A DNA stretch of 64,000 nt, from NCBI RefSeq assembly GCF_001969855.1, contig NZ_MRBL01000003.1:62001-126000 (forward strand), read 5' to 3'. This DNA comes from Bacillus haynesii (GTDB lineage Bacteria; Bacillota; Bacilli; Bacillales; Bacillaceae). The notes under the pieces were generated by a model, which saw nothing but the letters and a program-made list of their open reading frames with translations, was not told the origin of the DNA and ran no database searches. Position numbers and translations under genes: made by a program. Shown piece by piece: positions 1 through 9,671 of the stretch. Each line of letters opens with the position of its first letter. Positions within the stretch are counted from its first letter, which is position 1.

Positions 1-1
1 G

Positions 2-307
2 ACGGCTTCAGTAACGTGGAAGGATTTGCAGCCGAATACAACCTATTTCTGGTACGCCGCAGCTTCTGATCAATACGGCGGCAAAAGCAGGTCTCAGATG
101 TGGAAATTGACGACAAAAAATGCCGGTTTGAAATCCTTTTTAATAGATCAAACAGCCGAGGCGGGCTCGGCCCTGAGGCAATTGTCGGGGAGCCCCCCGC
201 CGGCCGGCATGATTTTAAAGCAAGGGACAAACCTCCCAATTGCAGAAATCAGCTTGTGGCTGGCGGCGGTTTTCATTTGTGAACGTAAAAAGCATTTGTT
301 TTCCTAA
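2..307 (+). CDS. C-terminal part of a fibronectin type III-like extracellular protein (5' end outside window)
   Basis: Frame 2 is open from the window edge. The first 40 or so residues (TWKDLQPNTTYFWYAAA, then SRSQMWKLTT) look like the last strands of an Fn3 fold, with the usual L-x-P-x-T-x-Y-x-W core. The following 55 residues are proline- and glycine-rich and do not resemble a folded domain. The stop falls in the loop of the terminator at 287-325. In B. subtilis the large secreted phosphodiesterase YvnB lies upstream of this region, so this may be its tail, but too little is present to name it. The odd tail could reflect a frameshift or a decayed end. Confidence 0.45.
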   Translation, partial: TASVTWKDLQPNTTYFWYAAASDQYGGKSRSQMWKLTTKNAGLKSFLIDQTAEAGSALRQLSGSPPPAGMILKQGTNLPIAEISLWLAAVFICERKKHLFS

Positions 308-325
308 GTGGGGCAAATGCTTTTT
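287..325. terminator. Bidirectional intrinsic terminator
   Basis: A perfect 12-bp inverted repeat (AAAAAGCATTTG, 15-nt loop, CAAATGCTTTTT) lies between the upstream gene and the convergent MFS gene. Each arm supplies a T-run for one strand. Confidence 0.8.
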
Positions 326-1871
326 AGTTTGTCAAGTCTTTGTTTAGACGGGTTGACGTGTCGGTTTGTTTTTTTCTGTAAAGCGATAAAACGCTGACAG
401 AAGCGATGACGGCAAGTGAAAGGATGGCTGCTGTGAAGTAGAGGTTGAAAAACCCCGCTCCCACACTTTCATGGATCGCTTCGCTTATCATGTCTTTCAC
501 TTTTGGGTCGGGGATTTCGTTCAAACGCGATACGTCCGTCTCACCTCCTGTAAACCCCTTGATCGGCATCCCTGCATCATTCAGCTTATGTTTGATATGT
601 GTGCCGATATTTTCGTAACCGGCCGTTATATATCCTGCATACAGCGCGGGTGCCAAGGTCATCCCCATCTGCCTGACGAGCGATAATGTACCGAGGGCTG
701 TCCCGTAATCCTGTTTTGCTGCCTCGGATACAAGCATATTTAACGGCGCGCCTAGAAGAAAACCAAAACCGACTCCTGCGATGATGCTTGCCAAAACAAA
801 TTCCCACTTCTCTGTCACCCAGACGGATAAGAGTAAAAACCCGGCGAACGAAATGACGCCCGAGAGCCATGCCGTCTTTACCGGTCCTTTTCGGTCGGCG
901 AGCATTCCGCCGAGCCCCGCTCCTATTCCTGAAGCCAGTGCCAGAGGTGTCATCCAATACCCCGCTTTTTCAGGAGCGACATGCAAATATTGTTCCGCAT
1001 ATGCAGGAATGAAAATCACCGCTGCCAAGAGTCCCCCGGATAAAAATCCGATAAAAAGCGTCCATTGAAACACCTTGTTTTTTAATAAACTGTAGGCTAG
1101 TATCGGGTCACCGCCCTTCAGCTCTACGCGCTTTTCGTAAAAAATGAGCCCTGCAAACAGCGCACAGCCGGTCAGAAGAAAAAAGGAAACCTTTGGATCG
1201 GACATGACGGCAGACAGGTGCTGTCCGTTTATATTCGTTATTCCGTACATCACAGCTAAAATCGCAAGAGACAATAGAACAGTTCCGGCCAGATCGAGCG
1301 GCTTTCGTGTTCCGCCTTTTGTTACCCTCATCAATGGAACGCTGAGGATGATCAGCACTGCGGCAATCGGAAGGTTGATCAAAAACAGCCAGTGCCAGCT
1401 TCCGGTCATATCCAAAATAAAGCTGCCGATATTCGGACCGAGCACTGCTGCGATTCCGTTCATTGCACCTAAAAGCCCCAGTGCGGTTCCCTGTTTTTCT
1501 TTAGGCAGGGCAGTGAGAATATGCGAGCTCCCGATAATGAAGATTCCACCGCCGCCAAGCGATTGAATCAGCCTCGCCAACAAGAACATCGGGAAGTTTT
1601 GGCTCAATGCAACCAGCAGCGAACCGGCGCCAAACAGCAAGACTTCGATGATAAACAGCTTTTTGCGTCCATACCGGTCAGACAGCTTTCCGACGATCGG
1701 AACGCTGACTGCCAAACCGAGCGTATAAAGCGTGATGCCCCATGCTCCCCATGAGGGGGATACTTGAAAAGAATCGTTGATTGTCGTCAGTGCGGCTGAA
1801 ATGATGCCATTGTCTAAAGCAGCCATGAATACGCCGATCGTAAACAATAATACGGCCCACTTTTGGTTCAC
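324..1871 (-). CDS. MFS multidrug efflux transporter, DHA2 (EmrB/QacA) type
   Basis: A 515-residue drug:proton antiporter, a usual length for 14-helix DHA2 members. It starts at the first helix (FTIGVFMAALDN) and has motif A at residues 61-71 (GKLSDRYGRKK). The GTG start at 1869-1871 is chosen because AAGGAGG lies 9 nt upstream and the nearby ATG runs straight into a stop. It resembles B. subtilis YubD and related pumps. The adjacent MarR gene is on the same strand upstream but has its own terminator, so the pump is probably transcribed from a separate promoter under MarR control. The substrate cannot be inferred. Confidence 0.85.
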   Translation of the reverse strand: MNQKWAVLLFTIGVFMAALDNGIISAALTTINDSFQVSPSWGAWGITLYTLGLAVSVPIVGKLSDRYGRKKLFIIEVLLFGAGSLLVALSQNFPMFLLARLIQSLGGGGIFIIGSSHILTALPKEKQGTALGLLGAMNGIAAVLGPNIGSFILDMTGSWHWLFLINLPIAAVLIILSVPLMRVTKGGTRKPLDLAGTVLLSLAILAVMYGITNINGQHLSAVMSDPKVSFFLLTGCALFAGLIFYEKRVELKGGDPILAYSLLKNKVFQWTLFIGFLSGGLLAAVIFIPAYAEQYLHVAPEKAGYWMTPLALASGIGAGLGGMLADRKGPVKTAWLSGVISFAGFLLLSVWVTEKWEFVLASIIAGVGFGFLLGAPLNMLVSEAAKQDYGTALGTLSLVRQMGMTLAPALYAGYITAGYENIGTHIKHKLNDAGMPIKGFTGGETDVSRLNEIPDPKVKDMISEAIHESVGAGFFNLYFTAAILSLAVIASVSVLSLYRKKQTDTSTRLNKDLTN

Positions 1872-1905
1872 GCCATTTATCCTCCTTTTTGGTTAACTCG
1901 AAATG

Positions 1906-1930
1906 AATAATTCACTTTGAATGAACTATT
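1906..1930. promoter_or_regulatory. Candidate MarR operator upstream of the MFS gene
   Basis: An imperfect inverted repeat AATAATTCA-7 nt-TGAACTATT (8 of 9 positions match) lies 35 bp upstream of the MFS start. It is downstream of a minus-strand TTGACA-type -35 (complement at 1957-1962), where a bound repressor would block transcription. The size and AT-rich sequence suit MarR-family sites. Assignment to the neighbouring regulator is inference. Confidence 0.45.
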
Positions 1931-1975
1931 TTAATCATCCTTAAAAAAACACGTTTTGTCAAAAGAAATTTTTCA

Positions 1976-2008
1976 ACAAAAAAAGCTGCGCCGGTTTCCG
2001 GGCAGCTT
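1976..2008 (-). terminator. Terminator of the MarR gene
   Basis: On the minus strand AAGCTGC and GCAGCTT enclose a GC-rich loop and are followed by a run of T. It sits 3 bp past the marR-like stop. Confidence 0.8.
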
Positions 2009-2010
2009 GT

Positions 2011-2490
2011 CTATTCATCATCAGCTTTTAAGGCTTTTTCAAGAATTGTAAGACCTTCATTCACTTTGATTTTTTCCTGTTCATTCAGCTTCTGCAGCGC
2101 TTTTTTGAGCTTTTCGTGCCCTTTTTTGTAAAGGCTTTGAAAAATCCCCTTTGCATCTTCGGTTAATTCAACAACAATCGTTCGCCGGTCTTGTTCTGAA
2201 TGTGTTCTTTTGATGAAGTTCGCCTGTTCAAGCCGGCTGAGCAGTCCGGTCATATTCGAAAGGGAAGCTCCCATTTTTTCGGCGATTTCGGAGACTTTCA
2301 GTGTGCCGTGGTTGTTCAGAAGCATTAAAACCTTCATTTGCGGCATGCTGAGATCGAGCTTCATCCATTCGGAGACATCCCCCAAGCCGGCAGCGGTCAG
2401 CACTTTCATATAAAGAACCCATGTCTCTTTCTCTTCCGGGGTCAAAATGTCTTCGTTCAGCACGGTTGTATCATGGATATTGTATTTCAA
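2011..2490 (-). CDS. MarR family transcriptional regulator
   Basis: A 159-residue winged-helix repressor of normal MarR length. The DNA-binding helices are around residues 60-82 (VSEIAEKMGASLSNMTGLL), followed by the wing with the typical Q-D-R-R-x-x-x-V motif (EQDRRTIVVELT). The start is TTG with a weak GGAAG ribosome-binding site, so a slightly shorter protein is possible. It is divergent from hprK and precedes the efflux pump on the same strand. It most likely represses that pump and perhaps itself, responding to an unknown phenolic or hydrophobic ligand. Confidence 0.85.
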   Translation of the reverse strand: MKYNIHDTTVLNEDILTPEEKETWVLYMKVLTAAGLGDVSEWMKLDLSMPQMKVLMLLNNHGTLKVSEIAEKMGASLSNMTGLLSRLEQANFIKRTHSEQDRRTIVVELTEDAKGIFQSLYKKGHEKLKKALQKLNEQEKIKVNEGLTILEKALKADDE

Positions 2491-2614
2491 CGGTTCTTCA
2501 CTTCCTTTTCGCGTTCCTCTTTACATACTACTGATTTTTCGCTTTGAAAGAAAGCACTTCATCGAAGTGTCAAGGCGGCCATTTTCAAAAAATGTTTTAG
2601 GTTCATTTTGAAAG

Positions 2615-2623
2615 TGATAGAAT
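2615..2623 (+). promoter_or_regulatory. Candidate extended -10 promoter of the hprK operon
   Basis: TG-n-TAGAAT matches an extended -10 element about 50 bp upstream of the hprK start. No good -35 is present, which is tolerated by extended -10 promoters. Confidence 0.4.
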
Positions 2624-2672
2624 AAAGCTGAATGTCTAGTTCTTCATCTGAGAAGAGGAGGGTGCATCAATC

Positions 2673-3605
2673 GTGCCGAAAGTTCGAACAAAAGATGTGA
2701 TGGATAAATTTAAGCTTGAGCTCATCAGCGGAGAAGAAGGGATCAACCGCCCGATTACGATGAGCGATTTATCAAGACCGGGCCTTGAAATGGCTGGTTA
2801 TTTTACATACTATCCTAAAGAGAGGGTTCAGCTGCTGGGGAAGACCGAGATTACCTTTTTTGAAAAGCTTCCAGAGGAAGAAAAAAAGCAGCGGATGCTG
2901 TCGTTATGCACGGAAATTACACCGGCGATCATCCTTTCCCGTGATTTGCCGATTCCGCCTGAACTCGTGGAGGCTTCCGAAGAAAACGGCGTGCCTGTGC
3001 TTCGTTCCCCGTTAAAGACGACGCGCCTGACGAGCCGTCTGACGAATTTTCTTGAAAGTCAGCTGGCTCCGACAACTGCGATTCACGGCGTCCTCGTCGA
3101 CGTTTACGGCGTCGGGGTGCTCATTATCGGAAAGAGCGGGGTTGGAAAAAGCGAAACGGCTTTGGAGCTTGTCAAAAGAGGCCATCGCCTTGTGGCGGAT
3201 GACTGCGTTGAGATCAGACAGGAAGACCAGGATACATTGATCGGAAGCGCGCCTGAATTAATTGAGCATCTCCTGGAAATCAGAGGCCTTGGCATTATCA
3301 ATGTCATGACGTTATTTGGCGCGGGGGCGGTCAGAAGCTTTAAGCGGATTACCCTTGTCATGAGCCTGGAGCTTTGGGAGCAAGGAAAGCAGTATGACCG
3401 CTTAGGGCTTGAAGAAGACACAATGAAAATTATTGATACAGACGTTCCGAAGCTGACAATTCCGGTTCGTCCGGGAAGAAACCTTGCCGTCATCATCGAA
3501 GTGGCCGCAATGAACTTCAGACTGAAGAGAATGGGGCTGAATGCCGCGGAGCAATTTACCCATAAGCTTGCGGATGTGATTGAAGATGGTGAGCTTGAAG
3601 AATAG
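2673..3605 (+). CDS. hprK: HPr kinase/phosphorylase
   Basis: Phosphorylates Ser46 of HPr and Crh when glycolytic intermediates are high and dephosphorylates them with phosphate when these are low, releasing pyrophosphate. It is the sensor of CcpA-dependent catabolite repression. The 310 residues match the family length. Walker A is GKSGVGKS at 153-160, the catalytic His is at 138 in IHGV, and the family signature [10 protein letters not shown] is at 202-211. Start is GTG behind GAGGAGG. It is the first gene of hprK-lgt-yvoD-ppaX-yvoF. PpaX, which removes the pyrophosphate product, is encoded three genes downstream, and its substrate Crh is encoded at 22.1 kb. Confidence 0.98.
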   Translation: MPKVRTKDVMDKFKLELISGEEGINRPITMSDLSRPGLEMAGYFTYYPKERVQLLGKTEITFFEKLPEEEKKQRMLSLCTEITPAIILSRDLPIPPELVEASEENGVPVLRSPLKTTRLTSRLTNFLESQLAPTTAIHGVLVDVYGVGVLIIGKSGVGKSETALELVKRGHRLVADDCVEIRQEDQDTLIGSAPELIEHLLEIRGLGIINVMTLFGAGAVRSFKRITLVMSLELWEQGKQYDRLGLEEDTMKIIDTDVPKLTIPVRPGRNLAVIIEVAAMNFRLKRMGLNAAEQFTHKLADVIEDGELEE

Positions 3606-3616
3606 GAGCTGACAAT

Positions 3617-4429
3617 ATGAATGAAACGATTGAACCTTTAAATCCGATTGCTTTTCACCTGGGGCCGATCGCTGTCCATTGGTACGGCATTATCATCGGC
3701 CTTGGCGCTTTGCTGGGCTTGTGGCTGGCGGTCAGGGAAGGCGAACGGAGGGGACTGCATAAAGACACCTTTGTCGATTTGGTGCTTTTTGCGATTCCGA
3801 TTGCCATTTTATGTGCAAGGGCATACTATGTCATTTTTCAATGGGGTTATTACAGTGAACATCCGGACCAGATTATTCAAATATGGAACGGCGGCCTTGC
3901 GATCCATGGCGGACTGATCGGCGCCGTGCTGACGGGTATCATTTATGCGAAGGTCAAAGGGCTTTCGTTTTGGAAGCTGGCTGATATCGCTGCTCCAAGC
4001 ATCCTGCTAGGTCAAGCGATCGGCCGCTGGGGAAACTTTATGAACCAGGAAGCGCACGGTGAGGCGGTGTCAAGAGCGTTTTTAGAAAACCTCCACCTGC
4101 CTGATTTTATCATCAATCAAATGTATATTGACGGACAGTACTACCAGCCTACCTTTTTGTATGAATCATTGTGGAGCTTCACGGGGGTCGTCGTTCTGCT
4201 TCTTTTAAGAAAAGCGAATTTAAAGAGAGGCGAGCTGTTCTTAATCTACGTCATTTGGTATTCGATGGGACGCTACTTTATCGAAGGCCTTAGAACAGAC
4301 AGTCTGATGCTGACGGAGAACCTTCGCATCGCACAGGTTATTTCGATCGTCCTGATCCTCTGTGCGGCTGCGCTGATAACCTATAGACGTTTCAAAGGCA
4401 GCGAGATTAAACGGTATCAGGAGATGTAG
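3617..4429 (+). CDS. lgt: Prolipoprotein diacylglyceryl transferase
   Basis: Integral membrane enzyme that moves diacylglycerol from phosphatidylglycerol to the lipobox cysteine of prelipoproteins, the first step of lipoprotein maturation. It has 270 residues and about seven membrane helices. The conserved His is at 97 (NGGLAIHGG) and the Lgt signature [10 protein letters not shown] is at 136-145 with the catalytic Arg at 137. The gene starts 11 bp after hprK, a pairing conserved in Bacillus. Confidence 0.98.
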   Translation: MNETIEPLNPIAFHLGPIAVHWYGIIIGLGALLGLWLAVREGERRGLHKDTFVDLVLFAIPIAILCARAYYVIFQWGYYSEHPDQIIQIWNGGLAIHGGLIGAVLTGIIYAKVKGLSFWKLADIAAPSILLGQAIGRWGNFMNQEAHGEAVSRAFLENLHLPDFIINQMYIDGQYYQPTFLYESLWSFTGVVVLLLLRKANLKRGELFLIYVIWYSMGRYFIEGLRTDSLMLTENLRIAQVISIVLILCAAALITYRRFKGSEIKRYQEM

Positions 4430-4453
4430 CGATTTTACAAAGGGGAGACAGCA

Positions 4454-5401
4454 ATGAAGGGAACTTTAAAAGCCGGCGCTATGGCTGGGCTGAAAACGAC
4501 GTGGACGCTCGGAAAAGTGATTTTTCCTGTCACGCTGATTGTCAGCCTGCTGCAGCATACACCGGTGATGGATTGGTTGATCAAACTGATCGCGCCGGCG
4601 ATGGGAATTTTCGGGTTGTCAGGGGAAGCGGCGATACCGCTTGTGCTCGGTAACATGCTGAACTTGTATGCCGGAATTGCCGGAATTTTAACGCTTGATT
4701 TGACCGTTAAAGAAGTGTTTATTTTAGCGCTTATGCTGTCGTTTTGCCACAATTTGATTATCGAGTCGACTGTTGCTTCAAGGGTCGGAATCAAAATATG
4801 GCTGATTTTGCTCGTGCGCATCGGTCTCGCTGTTTTTTCGGCCATTATCATCAACCTTGTTTGGCATGGCGGGCAGGATGCGGCCAAATACGGCTTAATC
4901 TCAGCGAAAAGCGCCGCTCCTTCCGGCTGGTTTGAAATTGCGCTAGAAGCCGTGACCAAGGCGGGTCTCGGTGTCCTTCAGCTTGCAGCCATCGTGATAC
5001 CGCTGATGATCATCATTCAATATATGAGAGACCTCGGCTGGCTGAATGCTTTTTCAAAGTGGTTTGCACCGCTGACGAGAATGCTCGGAATGAAAGAGAA
5101 CACCTCAATGACGATGGTTGCCGGGCTGACGATCGGCCTTGCATACGGGGCCGGCGTTATGATCAAAGCGGTCGAAGAAGACGGCGTCAGCAAAAGGGAT
5201 GTCACGCTTGCTTTTATTTTTCTCGTCGCCTGCCACGCGGTTGTTGAAGACACACTCGTATTTATCCCGCTCGGCATTCCGGTCTGGCCTCTTTTGCTGA
5301 TCAGGCTTATGACCGCGATTCTGCTGACGATCGCGATTTCGCGCTTCTGGAGAAAGCCGGGTTATTCCGTTCGCAGAAAGGAAGCTTTTTATGAAAGTTA
5401 A
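4454..5401 (+). CDS. yvoD: Nucleoside-recognition (Gate) domain membrane protein YvoD
   Basis: A 315-residue polytopic membrane protein with two related halves, each containing a Gate (nucleoside recognition) type segment of hydrophobic helices (for example [19 protein letters not shown] and [15 protein letters not shown] stretches). This domain occurs in spore maturation proteins and nucleoside transporters, but the function of YvoD is not established. It overlaps ppaX by 11 bp, indicating translational coupling in the hprK operon. Position and length match B. subtilis YvoD. Confidence 0.88.
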   Translation: MKGTLKAGAMAGLKTTWTLGKVIFPVTLIVSLLQHTPVMDWLIKLIAPAMGIFGLSGEAAIPLVLGNMLNLYAGIAGILTLDLTVKEVFILALMLSFCHNLIIESTVASRVGIKIWLILLVRIGLAVFSAIIINLVWHGGQDAAKYGLISAKSAAPSGWFEIALEAVTKAGLGVLQLAAIVIPLMIIIQYMRDLGWLNAFSKWFAPLTRMLGMKENTSMTMVAGLTIGLAYGAGVMIKAVEEDGVSKRDVTLAFIFLVACHAVVEDTLVFIPLGIPVWPLLLIRLMTAILLTIAISRFWRKPGYSVRRKEAFYES

Positions 5402-6038
5402 TACGGTTTTATTTGATTTGGATGGAACGCTCATCAATACAAATGAGCTGATTATCGCCTCATTTTTGCATACGCTCGATCATTATGCACCGGGACGCTA
5501 TAAACGGGAGGATGTCCTTGCTTTCATCGGACCTTCCCTTTATGAAACGTTCTCAAGCATTCAAAAGGATAAGGCTGAAGAAATGATCACCATGTACCGG
5601 ACATTTAATCATCAGATGCATGATGAACTGGTAACCGAGTATGAGACGGTTTACGAGACGCTTGAACGCCTTGCGGAAGAAGGGTATAAGCTCGGCATCG
5701 TCACGACAAAGCTGCGGGACACCGTCATCATGGGGCTTAAACTGACGGGGCTTGATGCCTTTTTCGAGACGGTTGTGACGCTGGATGACGTCGAGCGGCC
5801 GAAGCCTGACCCCGAGCCTGTTTTGCTTGCCCTTTCCAAGCTTGGCAGCCGTCCGGAAGAAGCCATCATGATCGGTGATAATTACCACGATATTTTAGCC
5901 GGGAAGAATGCCGGAACGAAAACAGCAGGCGTTGCATGGACGATAAAAGGAGAAGAAAGCCTGGCTAAACACGAGCCTGATTTTATGCTTCAGCAAATGA
6001 GCGATCTCCTTCACATTCTTGGAGTGGAGAAAGTTTGA
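5391..6038 (+). CDS. ppaX: Pyrophosphatase PpaX (HAD family)
   Basis: Hydrolyses inorganic pyrophosphate, notably that released when HprK dephosphorylates HPr-Ser-P, which pulls that reaction forward. 215 residues. HAD motifs are in order: DLDGT with nucleophile Asp9 and Asp11, TTK at 105-107 (motif II Thr), RPKPD at 136-140 (motif III Lys), and GDNYHD at 162-167 (motif IV). The helical cap lies between motifs I and II. It overlaps yvoD upstream and yvoF downstream. Confidence 0.95.
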   Translation: MKVNTVLFDLDGTLINTNELIIASFLHTLDHYAPGRYKREDVLAFIGPSLYETFSSIQKDKAEEMITMYRTFNHQMHDELVTEYETVYETLERLAEEGYKLGIVTTKLRDTVIMGLKLTGLDAFFETVVTLDDVERPKPDPEPVLLALSKLGSRPEEAIMIGDNYHDILAGKNAGTKTAGVAWTIKGEESLAKHEPDFMLQQMSDLLHILGVEKV

Positions 6039-6553
6039 GAAAAACGAAGCGCTACCCGGTGTCCGACGCCAATTCCTTATGGCACATCTATCAGACGGTT
6101 CCGTTTTTTAAAGTGGTCAAAAACTTTATCGTCATTCAGGCGGCGCGCTATACGCCGTTTCTTGGAATGAAAAACTGGATGTACCGGACGTTTTTGCGGA
6201 TGAAAATCGGAGAGAAATGTTCATTTGCTTTAATGGTCATGCCGGATATCATGTTTCCTGAAAAAATCTCAGTCGGGCGAAACACCGTGATCGGCTATAA
6301 TACGACCATTTTGGCGCACGAGTATTTAATAAAAGAATATCGGCTCGGCTCGGTGATCATCGGCGATGAAGTCATGATCGGAGCCAATACGACGATCCTT
6401 CCAGGCGTCGAAATCGGAGACGGAGCTGTCATTTCTGCCGGTACGCTCGTTCATAAAGATGTGCCTCCGGGCGCTTTTGTCGGCGGGAATCCGATGCAGC
6501 TGATCTATACAAAAGAAGAAATGGAAAAAAGATTGGAGCCCCCCGCTGAATAA
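6035..6553 (+). CDS. yvoF: Hexapeptide-repeat acyltransferase YvoF
   Basis: A 172-residue left-handed beta-helix transferase of the LacA/maltose O-acetyltransferase type. Isoleucine-patch repeats run from about residue 95 to 155 ([15 protein letters not shown], then [15 protein letters not shown]), and the usual G-G-N-P end motif follows. The acceptor is unknown. Start is TTG overlapping the ppaX stop (TTGA). It is the last gene of the hprK operon, and its TAA lies in the loop of the terminator. Confidence 0.88.
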   Translation: MRKTKRYPVSDANSLWHIYQTVPFFKVVKNFIVIQAARYTPFLGMKNWMYRTFLRMKIGEKCSFALMVMPDIMFPEKISVGRNTVIGYNTTILAHEYLIKEYRLGSVIIGDEVMIGANTTILPGVEIGDGAVISAGTLVHKDVPPGAFVGGNPMQLIYTKEEMEKRLEPPAE

Positions 6554-6568
6554 AGAGCGGGGGTTTAT
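6540..6568 (+). terminator. Terminator of the hprK-yvoF operon
   Basis: CCCCCGCT, 8-nt loop, AGCGGGGG, then TTTATTT. The yvoF stop codon (6551-6553) lies in the loop. Confidence 0.9.
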
Positions 6569-6580
6569 TTGCAATCAGCG

Positions 6581-7249
6581 TTAAAATTCATGATTGTTCC
6601 TTTCTGTAATATGCTTCACACCGATCCATTTCTTGCCGACTTTTGAGTACCTTGTATTTGTCATCGTAACGGAACTTGTACTGCTGTCAGTTCTGAAGAT
6701 GGCCTCTTTCATGTTTGTAATCGTACAGTTATCAATATTGACCACGGTTTTAAATGTCGAGCCTCCGAGCTGGCGAATGAATTTACCTCCTTGATCGGCA
6801 GTGAAATTTTTTACGGTAAATGTGCTCGCTTTATTAATCTGAAAGATTTTGTCCGCGGCAAGCCGGGCCGATCCTCCGTTAATCGTGACACTTCCTTCGC
6901 TTTTGACAGTCAAGGCATCTTCGCCGACATCTTCCCAAACAACATTGTTTATGGAAGCGTTTCCGTAAGTGTGAACACCATCAGCAGCAGGAGCACCAAG
7001 TACGACATTTTTGAGCGTTGCACCATCCTCCACTTTGAAAATCGGTTTTTGATCTTCGCGCTGGCTGCCGTCCCCCAGCTCCGGACCTGCAATCAGCCGC
7101 TTGCCTTTTCCGTCATACGTTTGTCCTTTCCCGACTGTGATCGTTTTGTGAACGACCTCGGCGGCCAAAGCTTTTTCAGGCAGAGCCTGTCCAAACCCGC
7201 ATACGAGCAACCCTGACAAAATAACTGTACCTGCTAACCTCTTTATCAT
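6581..7249 (-). CDS. pelC: Secreted pectate lyase, polysaccharide lyase family 3
   Basis: Cleaves polygalacturonate or low-methyl pectin by beta-elimination outside the cell, with calcium. The ATG at 7247-7249 is chosen because GAGGAGG is 6 nt upstream, while a longer TTG frame would start inside that site. This gives 222 residues, against 221 for B. subtilis PelC (YvpA). A Sec signal peptide covers about residues 1-30 (hydrophobic core then ALA). The rest is a PL3 beta-helix with T/V-N/D ladder repeats ([19 protein letters not shown], then [16 protein letters not shown]). Monocistronic. Confidence 0.93.
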   Translation of the reverse strand: MIKRLAGTVILSGLLVCGFGQALPEKALAAEVVHKTITVGKGQTYDGKGKRLIAGPELGDGSQREDQKPIFKVEDGATLKNVVLGAPAADGVHTYGNASINNVVWEDVGEDALTVKSEGSVTINGGSARLAADKIFQINKASTFTVKNFTADQGGKFIRQLGGSTFKTVVNIDNCTITNMKEAIFRTDSSTSSVTMTNTRYSKVGKKWIGVKHITERNNHEF

Positions 7250-7500
7250 TTCCATCCTCCTCAAATATTTTTGAAACAGATGTGTTTCTCCCTTAGATAA
7301 AAGCGATTTCTGATCCTTTTGTAATAAGATGAGACACCTATTTCGGTACTATCATATATGCGAGTTTGCTGAATGTAAACAAATAATTTGAATATTATGA
7401 AAAAACAGTAAATTAAACACGTGCAAGAAGGTTATTTTCTATATGTTGGATTTGTCGAAAGGGTAAAGCGGCTTATTTCAATGAGGGTTGAAAGAACTAA

Positions 7501-7527
7501 AAAAGGCAGGGATTAATCTGCCTTTTT
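7501..7527 (-). terminator. Terminator of yvpB
   Basis: AAAAGGCAG, 8-nt loop, CTGCCTTTT on the plus strand. On the minus strand the stem starts at the yvpB stop codon and is followed by a T-rich tail. Confidence 0.75.
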
Positions 7528-8260
7528 AGGCGGCGATCACGATCGCCTGACTGCCCATCTGTTTCCATGATTTCTCGAAATTTTCTCTGTCTGTTTTTCT
7601 GTTTTTATATCCGTACGGATCATTCAAATAAACGTAATCCTCATCATAGCCTGTCACGGCAACACTGTGAACGCTGTACGTCACATTGACTTTGCCTGAC
7701 GGTGTATTCCATGTTTCCATATCGTTGACTGGGGTGAAATGTACAGTGGTGATGACCCAAACCGGTCTGCCCTGATTCAGCTGTTCATAAATTTTTCCCG
7801 GCTCACTTCCCGTCAAATCGACTGCTTTAGTACCTGCGTATGAATAGGCCAAATCGTAAATCGGACCATGGTAGACACTCAGTCCGGGTCCGTTTTCCAT
7901 ATCTCCGACAAAGCCGTCGTTAGGATTTCCCTTTAAGCCGCTTTCATATTTCAGAGGCACTCTTTTCACCTCTTTGGCTAGTTCAGTTTTTGTGACACTA
8001 TATCCGCTGTAGTTTAAGATCATCGCCAGGCTGGCGACTTCACAGCCGTTATAAAGCTTCGGTGAGTCCATTTGGTTGATCAGCGGAACGTCAAGCGGCT
8101 GACGCTCTCCTTTATTGTTCGCATTGTCAGCAGCAGTTTTATGGCTGCTGTGCAACATTTCGGCTAACGGGCTTAACGCATCTTTAGAAAACAGAATAAA
8201 AACGGCGGTCATAAGAACTGCTACGAAAAAAATAAAAAAAAGAGTTTTGAAAAATTTCAT
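7526..8260 (-). CDS. yvpB: C39-like (peptidase C39_2) secreted or membrane-anchored protein YvpB
   Basis: 244 residues with one N-terminal membrane segment (residues 6-25), a linker, then a papain-like C39_2 domain. The candidate nucleophile Cys lies in NGCEVASLAMIL, the His in YSVHSVAVTGYDE and the Asp in YLNDPYG, which together form a Cys-His-Asp set. It is not fused to an ABC transporter, so it is not a bacteriocin exporter. The substrate is unknown. ATG start with AGGAGA upstream. Same neighbour (pelC) and orientation as in B. subtilis. Confidence 0.85.
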   Translation of the reverse strand: MKFFKTLFFIFFVAVLMTAVFILFSKDALSPLAEMLHSSHKTAADNANNKGERQPLDVPLINQMDSPKLYNGCEVASLAMILNYSGYSVTKTELAKEVKRVPLKYESGLKGNPNDGFVGDMENGPGLSVYHGPIYDLAYSYAGTKAVDLTGSEPGKIYEQLNQGRPVWVITTVHFTPVNDMETWNTPSGKVNVTYSVHSVAVTGYDEDYVYLNDPYGYKNRKTDRENFEKSWKQMGSQAIVIAA

Positions 8261-8405
8261 TCTGAGTCTCCTGTCTTCCCGTTGCTGGTTTGGTTAAGGC
8301 AAAGATTTGCGATCGTATATATATTATAACATCAAGATGTTCATTACATAAAAGTTATCATTTCCCATACGGTGTCGGAGTCTATTTTAAAAGCGGCTGT
8401 TGATT

Positions 8406-8433
8406 TTGATTCTTTTATCTGTTAGCATATTAT
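8406..8433 (+). promoter_or_regulatory. Candidate sigma-A promoter of the his operon
   Basis: TTGATT, 16-nt spacer, TATTAT, about 65 bp before hisZ. No T-box motif or other attenuator-like structure is apparent between it and hisZ. Confidence 0.4.
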
Positions 8434-8495
8434 CATATTAGCGAACTAAAGGATTCGGAATTTTCCTTCAAACGTTTATGGGGGTGTCAGTGTAA

Positions 8496-9671
8496 ATGTT
8501 TATGTTTGAAAAACCGCATGGCATGCGGGATACGCTGCCTGTGCTTTACGAAACAAAGAAAAAGGTGCGCTCTTCATTAACAGAGGTGATGGCCTTGTGG
8601 GGGTATCAGTTCATGGAGACGCCGGCCCTTGAATTTTATGATACGGTCGGTGTGCAGTCGGCCATATTGGATCAGCAGTTGTTTAAACTCCTCGATCAGG
8701 AGGGGCAGACGCTCGTGTTAAGGCCTGACATGACGGCTCCGATCGCCAGGGTGGCGGCCTCAAAGCTTCATAAAGATGATCATCCGCTAAGAGTGGGCTA
8801 TGCTGCAAATGTGTTCAGGGCACAGGAGCGTGAAGGAGGACGCCCTGCCGAATTTGAACAAGTCGGCGTTGAACTGATCGGCGATGGATCTACAAGCGCT
8901 GACGCAGAAGTGATTGCGCTCGTCATTTTTTCGCTTAAAAATGCCGGCCTGACTTCATTTAAAATCTCGATCGGCCATGTCGGGATTTTAGACGCCTTGT
9001 TTGTTGAGGTTTTAGGGAATGAAGAAAGGGCTCATGTCCTGCGGCGCTATTTATACGAGAAGAACTATGTCGGCTACCGGGAGCATGTGAAATCCCTCAA
9101 TTTATCCTCAATTGATAAAAGCAGGCTGCTGGAGCTTTTGGAGCTGAGGGGCGGCATTGAAACGTGCAGCAGGGCGGCATCCATCATCGACTCTGAAAAA
9201 GGAAAACGTGCGGTTTCAGAACTGGAGACGCTTTGGGAGACGCTCGGGGACTATGGTTGCACGGACGACATTAAGCTCGATTTAGGCATGGTCAGCCATA
9301 TGAGCTACTATACCGGTGTTTTGTTTGAAATTTATGCTGAAAACGTCGGCTTTCCGATCGGAAACGGCGGCAGATACGACCAGCTTCTCGGCCGCTTCGA
9401 CTCACCCGCTCCGGCAACCGGTTTTGGCATCAGGATTGACAGGCTGCTGGAAGCATTGAAGCCGGTGGAAGAGCAAGAAAAAATCGATGTCGTCATCTTC
9501 AGCACGGAACAGAGAAAAGAGGCCATCAGATTTGCTGAAGAAGAGCGAAAAAAAGGCAAAAAAGTCGTCATACAGGACTTAGCGGGAATCGGAGATATTG
9601 ATCAAATGACAAAGTCTTTTCAAAGCGTGACCTATTTTATCGGGGCCAGAAAGGAAGAGAAGCATGGGTAA
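8496..9671 (+). CDS. hisZ: ATP phosphoribosyltransferase regulatory subunit HisZ
   Basis: A 391-residue histidyl-tRNA synthetase-like protein without aminoacylation function. It forms a hetero-octamer with short-form HisG and makes it active and histidine-sensitive. Class II synthetase-like motifs are visible: GMRDTLP near the N-terminus, motif 2 with [19 protein letters not shown], and the [11 protein letters not shown] region. ATG 8496 lies behind GGGGGTG; a second ATG two codons later is possible. First gene of hisZGDBHAFI and overlaps hisG by 8 bp. Confidence 0.97.
   Translation: MFMFEKPHGMRDTLPVLYETKKKVRSSLTEVMALWGYQFMETPALEFYDTVGVQSAILDQQLFKLLDQEGQTLVLRPDMTAPIARVAASKLHKDDHPLRVGYAANVFRAQEREGGRPAEFEQVGVELIGDGSTSADAEVIALVIFSLKNAGLTSFKISIGHVGILDALFVEVLGNEERAHVLRRYLYEKNYVGYREHVKSLNLSSIDKSRLLELLELRGGIETCSRAASIIDSEKGKRAVSELETLWETLGDYGCTDDIKLDLGMVSHMSYYTGVLFEIYAENVGFPIGNGGRYDQLLGRFDSPAPATGFGIRIDRLLEALKPVEEQEKIDVVIFSTEQRKEAIRFAEEERKKGKKVVIQDLAGIGDIDQMTKSFQSVTYFIGARKEEKHG

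Noticed and set aside
8261-8495. T-box or attenuator before the his operon
   Set aside because: No T-box sequence, specifier arrangement or terminator hairpin could be found upstream of hisZ.
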